Origin: Vanrija pseudolonga
Taxonomy: Eukaryota; Basidiomycota; Tremellomycetes; Trichosporonales; Trichosporonaceae
NCBI RefSeq assembly: GCF_020906515.1
Contig: NC_085853.1
Span: forward strand, 62,001-126,000
Direction: 5' to 3'
Length of the DNA: 64,000 nt
Shown piece after piece: positions 55,678-64,000 of the stretch; the first letter of the stretch is position 1, and each line of letters starts with the position of its first letter. Made by a program: the position numbers and the translations under genes. The notes beneath the pieces are model-generated. The model was not told where the DNA came from, did not search any database, and saw only the letters and a program-made list of their open reading frames with translations.

Positions 55678-56914
55678 CTAGAAAAGCCCGTCGTACTCGT
55701 GCTTGGCAGGAGCAGGAGCGGCGGCGGCGTTGGCAGCGGCAGGTGCTGGTGCCGCGGGAGTGGGGAGCAAGGAGCCGTAGTCGGCAAAGATGTCGTCGTA
55801 GTCGGCGTCGGTGACGCGCGCGCTGGTGGGGGCTGTGTCGTGGGTTAGCAGGCTCAACGACGAAGACTTCGCAGCCGTATCACCACGTACCAGCAGCCGG
55901 AGCGACGTGAGCAGTGGCCTTGTTAAGGCCCTGGACGATGAGGCGGCGGAGGGCCGGGCCGTCGAGAGGAGGCTCAGCCTTGGCCGGAGCGGCGGCAGCG
56001 GCACCAGAACCAGCGCCAAAGACACGCTTGGGCTGGACGGTGTCAGCTGTCGTGCGCGGAGGAGTACAGCGCAACCCACCTCGCTCGCCTTCAAGCCGCT
56101 GGGGCCGACAGTGTCAGTGAGGAGCTTCTGAGCCGAGCCGAAGGGGCTCTTGACGACGCCCTCGGCGGCGAGGACGTCGCCCTTAGTGATACGGCCGTGG
56201 AGACCGCTGCCCTTGATGGCGTCGATCTGCTCGGGTGTCAAGTTGGACTCGGCCAGTCTGGGGCGTTAGGTTGACTTGCAGGTGGTTATGCAACCCACAA
56301 TCTGGCAACAGAGGGGAACAGGGGGAGCGCGCTGTGGAGCTCCTTGTGGATAGGCTTGGCGGCCTCGGTCGAAGCAGGAGCAGCAGGCGCAGGCTCGGCA
56401 GCCTTGGGCGCGGCCGCCGCCGGCGCGGCATCCTCCTTGGGAATCTCGGGCGCGTGGGCCGACAGGTCGGAGGGCACCTCGATCTTGGAGAGGTCGTCGC
56501 CCTCCTCGGCGAGGATGGCGATCACCTGGCCCACGGGGATGTTCTTGGTGCCGGCCGGCGAGAGGATCTTGCCGAGGACACCCTCGTCCTGGGCCTCGAC
56601 GTCGATGGTCGCCTTGTCCGTCTCCTGCAGGCCGTTAGTCTCTGGCGGCTAGCCCCCCGGCCCACGTACAATCTCGAGCAGCACGTCGCCGGCAGCAAAG
56701 GCCTCGCCCTCGGCCTTCTTCCAGTCGGCGATGCCGCCCTCGGTCATGGTCGGCGACATGGCCGGCATCTTGAAGAGGGTGCTCGCGAAGCGCGCCGACG
56801 CTGGGTGTGTGTGAGCTGGAGCCGACGTAAGATGGATGCAGCGCTGCACTCACCAAAGCGAGGACGGGTCAGAGCAGCCCTCGAGACTCGGGCGATGGAG
56901 TATGCTGCCCGCAT
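55678..56914 (-). CDS. PDX1: Pyruvate dehydrogenase complex protein X (E3-binding protein)
   Basis: Exons 56914–56854, 56800–56670, 56624–56299, 56257–56080, 56032–55891 and 55832–55678 join in phase to 330 residues. A mitochondrial presequence ([20 protein letters not shown]) leads into a lipoyl domain: [18 protein letters not shown], the lipoylated lysine in [16 protein letters not shown], and [14 protein letters not shown]. An Ala/Pro hinge follows, then a peripheral subunit-binding domain, [31 protein letters not shown] in outline (about residues 165–197). The catalytic acyltransferase domain of E2, with its HxxxDG motif, is absent; instead an Ala-rich linker and a short acidic end, [15 protein letters not shown], follow. 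This architecture fits the protein that anchors dihydrolipoamide dehydrogenase to the E2 core rather than E2 itself. Confidence 0.88.
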
Positions 56915-57769
56915 GATGGTTGATTGTTGCTGATGCCTTGATGTCAACGAGATGTCAGAGTCGCCGATGTCAATTATTGTTGCAGCAGCCTGCCTGCCTG
57001 CGTGCGGCAGTTGCCTTCCCTCCCCCCTGCCCTCGGTGTCGATGCGAGATTGGGGAAGGCGGCAGAGACGGAGGGACGGAGCGGAGGCAAAAGTGCGGAT
57101 GCCGCACCTTGTGAGCGGGGCGGCGTGCGGCGACAAGCGGCAGTGGGGGTGGGTGGCCGGTGCCTGGCAGCAGCAGCATGCACACTCTGGCCTTGGTGAC
57201 GATCGTCGCGGCAACAACAACTTACCTCTCTGCCCACTCCCCGTTTACACCTACGTACCTACGACTACTTATTACAGTGCAATGCATGCACGACGCAGGA
57301 AGCACCACAACGCCCCCCCACTTGCACATGCACACATCAGCCACAAGCCCCTCACGGCCGTGGTGCGCACCCCACACTTGCTGCCTTCCCCCCCACCCCC
57401 CACTCCGATCTTCATCGCCTCCGCCTCGCTCGCCCGTCCTGAGCGGCAGCCTCGTCAAGATCACTTCCGGCGCCGAAAGGGATAGGCCCCCCGCCCCCCA
57501 CCCAGCAATACTCACACTTGGTCCATATATATGTACGCCTCTGCACTGACCATCGCCCACCACGCCGCCCACCACGCCCCACGGGCCGTCAAAGGAAGGA
57601 ATTCGCGCAATGACCTTCTTACAAGTGCAGGTCCTCGTTGTCGTCTTCAAGGCCTCGTGCCGCGTCTCTCACGTCTTCCCTCTCCTCCTTCTATCACAAT
57701 CTCACCTCACCTTACGCTTATTATTCTCCTCACCGGGTCGGGTCAAGGGCCATCCTGATGTTCTGCTAA
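56915..57769. other. Divergent promoter region
   Basis: It lies between the leftward PDX1-like gene and the rightward membrane protein. Pyrimidine-rich tracts (CCCCCCACCCCCC) near 57390. A TATATATG occurs at 57526–57533. No gene. Confidence 0.45.
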
Positions 57770-59472
57770 ATGGCTACCAACGGTTCAAGTCCTCCTCCGG
57801 ACGATTGGCTGGATAGTCATTCAGGTGGGTCCTCCTCCGGTACACCCGTAGCTCACCGCGTCCAGTCCTCGCCGCATTCCTTATCACGTCGCTCTCGTTA
57901 ATCACAATCATATGTCTCTACTTTCTTTGGGTCAACCCTCGCTACCTCACTCCCTGGCGGAAATCATCACGCAAGTCGACCGACCTCGAAAAGGGCAGGA
58001 ACGGAGGCCACCGACATCTCCCGCCTGCCATCTCTCCGTCCAAGTGGAGGGTCGACGGTCGGCTCCCCGATAACATTGTCATGCCGAGGCGCAAGGAGCC
58101 GATGCCGCCGACTCCTCCCATTCTGCGCAAGGAGCCCTCCACCCCGACACGCGCGTGGGGCAAGGAGCCGTCAACGCCGACTACCCCCACCAAGGCCGCG
58201 GAAAGTGGACACTGGGAGCGTCCATTCCCACCACCTCCGATTCGGATGGACCCCCACGGCTCGTGGAGCTCCTTCTCGACCACCTCGACCATGGTGGCAA
58301 AACCCAACAAGGACCGCTTCTCCCTCCCGGCGCTGGAGAAGGGCGTGCCTGCGTCCCCACTGCGAGACCGAGGCTCAATAGGCTCGCTCCCACGCGCGCG
58401 CGAAGCATCAAATCTCCGGCATTTCTCAACATCTGGAGAGTCGATGAGCTCTTTCGCTGCTACGGCCATCCAGCCGTCCATTGAGGACCACGAGCCTCGG
58501 CCCATTCCTTCGAACTCGGTGCCTGGCGCCACCACCGGGTTTACCCACCGACGCAGCACGTCGAGCACCAGCTCGAAGCGAAACAGCAAAAGGAGCAGTC
58601 TCACCATCTCCATCGCCAAGGCGTCGGCCGAGAACCCAGAAACCTCAATCATCATCACGGCAGAGCAGCCGGAAGAGGCGCCCTACGCCGTTGAGCTCTC
58701 GCCTCCGCCGTCCAAGTCGCCGGCGAGAAACTCGAGAAAGTCCCTTTCCGATAGCCCAAACTCCCGACCCATCTCCGTCTCCTTCTCCATCCCTGACACG
58801 CCGACTCGCAACAGCAAGCGATCATCAGCCTCCCGTGCCTCGATGAAGCGCGTGGGCCAGAACCAGAGCCGCTACTCTCTCACTTTTCCGGGTAATACCT
58901 TTGAGCCTGCCCTGCCGCCGCCTGTTCCTGCCGTGGCGTCACACTTCCGTGGCTCGATCCACATGCCAACAGTCCGCAAGCCGGCAGCGACAAGCCATGT
59001 ACCCTTCCCAGCCTCTGGCGGCCGCCCCGCGTCTTCTGGAGGATGGGCGCAGCTGCCCGATGGAAGTGTCGGCGACCATGACGACAACGCAGAGCGCTCG
59101 TCTCGACCAGATTCGTTCTTCGACCGTGGTCTGGCAGCGCCCAACCTGCCGTTTGCGCGTCACGATAGGCGAGACAGCGAAATGAGCTACAAGAGCTACA
59201 AGAGCCACTATAGTACGACGAGCATAGCGGGTGCCACAGTCACCCGTGCGCTATCTGCACGTCGTGAAGCGCCAAAGGTGTTTGGACGAGAAACGCCACC
59301 ACCACTGCCCTCGATGGGGGTGGTGCAGACGACGACCCTCCCTCATCCCCACAGATCGTCGTCGCTTCCGGTAACAATACGACCGGCGTCGCAAGACTAC
59401 ACTGCCAGCAGCGACAGCACTGTGGCTGAGCGTCGTGGCCCGTGGCTACACGCGCGGCCCATTGTGCTGTAA
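57770..59472 (+). CDS. Single-pass membrane protein with long Ser/Pro-rich cytosolic tail
   Basis: Exons 57770–57824 and 57866–59472 join in phase to 553 residues; the first exon gives MATNGSSPPPDDWLDSHS. Exon 2 opens with a hydrophobic helix, LAAFLITSLSLITIICLYFLWV (split codon V at the junction), then a positive stop-transfer stretch WRKSSRKS. The short N-terminus outside and basic flank inside suggest an Nout/Cin topology. The remaining ~500 residues are disordered, rich in Ser, Pro and Arg, with repeated KEPSTPT/KEPMPPTPP units and many SP/TP sites. The layout resembles fungal cell-surface anchors or polarity and septum proteins, but no family is recognised. The membrane segment is visible only after splicing; an upstream stop codon supports the start. 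Confidence 0.75.
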
Positions 59473-60085
59473 ACAGTGATGCCGAAACGTGGGGGCGATG
59501 CGGTGATAGTGGCTTGAACAAGCGCACATGTGATTGCCCATGCGCGCCATGCGCTGCTCGCTACTGTGCACCGAAGCACCGACCGCTCGTCTTGAAGGCC
59601 CCAGCGCGTGATTCTCGCCACCTTTTTCCCTCTCTCGCATACCCGCCGCCCGCCACTCCCCCCACGGACAATGCTCCACTCTTGCCTCTCTTCCTTTCTG
59701 TCATCATCGTCGGCGCACGGTTCTCCCATTTCTCGTTCGGCCATAACTCCGTAAACACACCCACATCCCTTTGTCCCATCTACATTCTTTTCCACACTCA
59801 CCCACCCATCCCACCTCGGCCACAAACGTTGTATCACTCTGCTTCTTATATAGCGACCTTCTGCCCCATCACTCGAGTGATACAAAAGTGCCCACTACCG
59901 CACTACCTAATACATTCTACCCATTTGCTACGCTGCAGCATTGTTCGTCTATCAGCTCAACATCCCTGGGTACGCTTGCTTGCTCTGGTCCTTCCTGCAC
60001 CGCTGTCACCTATATTCACTGACTCCACAGCCTGGCGGCTCCTGTCCCCTTCGTGCTTCTTCCCGCCGTCACGAACCCTCTCGTC
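59473..60085. other. Intergenic region with TATA box and probable leader intron of the CipC-like gene
   Basis: TATATAG is at 59847–59853. Between it and the ATG at 60086 a stretch at 59970–60030 has donor GTACGC and acceptor CACTGACTCCACAG, a likely 5' UTR intron explaining the long TATA–ATG distance. Confidence 0.5.
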
Positions 60086-61512
60086 ATGCAACCGTACCCC
60101 CAGCCCGGCTATGATCCGCGCTTCGTCCAACCCGGTGCGGTCGGTGCCCAGCCCGTCTACCAGCCCGGGGTAGGTGTGCAACCTGGGCTCTACCCCGGTG
60201 CCCAGCAAGGTCTCTACAATGCCCAGCCCTACGTCCCTGCGTACTTTCAGTACCAGGCGCCGTGGTTGCCGACTGCACTGGGGTACGACTACAAGCTTCC
60301 TGCGCTCAGCTACTCTGTCGATCCTTCGATGGACGCATGGGCGTTGGTGGGTCGCGGCGATAGCCGGAGACTGCAACACGGCACTGACAACTACTCAGGC
60401 CAATGCACAGTACCAGGGTTCCTCCATCCCGTTAGAGCGGAGCATCTTCGACGAGCTGGTATGTTGTTCCCCTCCATTTGACCGCCACTCTCCCCCCCCC
60501 CCCCCCCCGGCCAAAGCCTCTCCAATGACCGCTGACAAGGGACGCCAAAACCAGCTGAGGACGGTCAGCAAGTTTACTCACCGCCACCTCTCCCAGGAGA
60601 AGGCGCTCGAGGCCCATCGCAAGGTGTATTACGATGGGACAGGTCCCGACCAGAACTACAAGATCATTGGCGGAGCCGTCGCCTATGAGGCGTATTTGTG
60701 AGATCACCTCTGATCGTCACTTACCTCCTGCTGACCACGCGCAGGATGTGGGAGCGCGATCACTCAAAGTTCTACCAGGCTCTCGACATCAACGAGCAGC
60801 GCCGCCGGCTGCAGGGCGTTACTGTCGGAGAGCGTGAGCACATCTGATTCCCCCAATCCCTGACCCTCAGTGTGCAATGTATGGGACCGGGTCCAGCCAC
60901 GGGGCTCACATGCCACCTTTGACGACGCCAAGGAGATCGCGATCGCCACAGCCATGCACATCTTTAATCGGGTAAGTGTGCGTTTGCCCGTGTCTCCCAG
61001 CGCTAGGCGCCCTTGCGAGCACAGCCAAGGCTGACGGCTCCTTCTATGCCCAGCGCTACAACCCCCAGAGCATCCGCCGTGCCCACCCGCCTCGTCACGG
61101 AAGCTTCCGTGAAGAGGACGACGACGCTGACAACGAGCGACAGCGCAACACGTACGGCCGCGACTGGCACTACCCCGGTGCTCAGCAGCAGCAGCAACCG
61201 TACATGGCCCAGCCCATGCAGCCCGTCTCTGGAGCGTATCCACAGCCCATCGGCGTGCCGCAGTACGTCCCTCAGCCACTCCTCCCTCTCGCCCCGCCGC
61301 TCGTCCAGCCCGTCGGCGTGCCGTATGTGGATCCGGCCTCTGCAATTCCGGTGAGCCCCGCCTCCACGTCCTCCCACAGCACCCTCTCCCCAACATATAC
61401 GCCCTCGGCGTCCCCTTCAACCCTGTCACACATTTCTCTCCCGCTCTTCGAGGAGACGGATGAGGATGAGCCCTTTGTGTTTGACGACCTGGGAGATGAT
61501 TCCTCGAGCTGA
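60086..61512 (+). CDS. CipC/DUF3759-like protein with Pro/Gln/Tyr-rich flanks
   Basis: Exons 60086–60346, 60399–60458, 60555–60697, 60745–60833, 60871–60971 and 61054–61512 join in phase. The N-terminal ~87 residues are rich in P, Q, Y and G (PGYDPRFVQPGAV). The core carries THRHLSQEKALEAHRK, KIIGGAVAYEAYLMWERDH and ATFDDAKEIAIATAMHIF. These resemble the G-A-A-x-YEA and DxEKAKxxA segments of CipC-type (DUF3759) proteins, known as antibiotic/stress-responsive in fungi; this match is from memory and moderate. The C-terminus is an acidic EETDEDEPFVFDDLGDD. An alternative intron 61351–61558 would replace that end with a Tyr/Gln/Pro-rich one ending at 61759 (AYPQAPRYM). Intron 2 contains a run of 17 C at 60492–60508 and is also readable in frame. 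Confidence 0.65.
60492..60508 (+). repeat. Homopolymer run of 17 C
   Basis: Inside intron 2 of the CipC-like gene. Its length is likely to vary between strains and between assemblies. Confidence 0.85.
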
Positions 61513-61558
61513 CGCGGTCTCGCTCGCTCTATCGATCGATTCGATACCACCGCAACAG
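61351..61558 (+). other. Alternative terminal intron of the CipC-like gene
   Basis: The donor is GTGAGCCCCG and the acceptor ACCACCGCAACAG. Splicing swaps the acidic tail (stop at 61512) for a 66-residue YQ-rich tail ending at 61759. Both alternatives look protein-like. Confidence 0.45.
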
Positions 61559-61990
61559 TACCAAAACCAGTACGGGTACCCGGCGCCATACCCATACCAG
61601 TACCAGCAGCAAATGTACCCGCAGTACCAGTACTACCAGCAGGCGCCTTACGCCGGGGCTATGGGCTATGCCCAGGCTCCAGTTGCGCCCGGCGCGTATG
61701 GGAGTGCCCTCCCGATGGGATACGGGTACGCGTACCCGCAGGCGCCGAGGTACATGTGATGAGCGTATGATCGTATAATTGAGCCAAGTGGCTTTGTGTA
61801 TTTGGGGTCTGGGGTCATGGTAAGGTCGTGGAAATAGCAAAGCAAGTAATGGCAGCGATGTATGAGTAAAGCATCGGGGGGGTACAACGGGGCCCCACTT
61901 TTGTGGACAACCTCCACCACACCACTTGGGTGGCCTGCTGGGTCAATGTCCTCATGCATGCAACGAATAATGGATGAATGTTTGTTTCTA

Positions 61991-64000
<2,010 letters not shown>

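Overview
The window looks like nuclear DNA of a basidiomycete yeast, most likely a tremellomycete of the Trichosporonales type. The evidence is high GC, strongly C/G-ending codons, and genes broken by many 35–60 nt introns with GTGAGT/GTAAGT donors, CTGAC/CTAAC branch points and CAG/TAG acceptors. The order-level placement is inference; no rRNA or other phylogenetic marker is present. I rebuilt gene models by hand from splice signals, reading phase and family motifs, so many genes below are joined exons rather than single open frames.

Layout. 0–6 kb: the 5' part of a Zn2Cys6 regulator running off the left edge, an isolated gag-like gene, and a Dal5-type MFS permease. 5.9–7.5 kb: an intron-containing tRNA-Met tail-to-tail with, and overlapping, an NAD(P)-dependent epimerase-like gene. 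10–24 kb: O-acetylhomoserine sulfhydrylase, an IlvD/Edd (pentonate-type) dehydratase, a peroxisomal enoyl-CoA hydratase, a second gag-like gene, a diaminopropionate ammonia-lyase-like PLP enzyme, a class II aldolase and a Zn2Cys6 regulator. 24–33 kb: a DHA1 MFS exporter, an AAAP amino-acid transporter, another Zn2Cys6 regulator and an unknown gene. 33–44 kb: an unknown gene, aldehyde dehydrogenase, a DUF4246 protein, an aldo/keto reductase and a second DHA1-like MFS. 45–48 kb: a ferric reductase. 48–52 kb: a gene-poor, less GC-biased stretch with two unfamiliar genes, one built of three copies of an unrecognised repeat. 52–62 kb: housekeeping genes (beta-MPP, YIP1, the PDH E3-binding protein), a membrane protein with a long Ser-rich tail and a CipC-like protein. 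The right edge cuts an ABCC transporter.

Function. The middle 30 kb is rich in peripheral catabolic enzymes (sugar-acid dehydratase, class II aldolase, aldehyde dehydrogenase, AKR, PLP lyase, enoyl-CoA hydratase) interleaved with transporters and Zn2Cys6 regulators. They could serve sugar-acid or amino-acid use, but nothing in the sequence proves one pathway.

The most unusual signal is a ~165 bp G-rich sequence present in two unrelated long introns (13473–13640 and 40836–40999) in the same orientation relative to transcription. It looks like an introner-like element. Second is the three-repeat protein at 49.5–51.2 kb. Third is the tRNA-Met/epimerase overlap.
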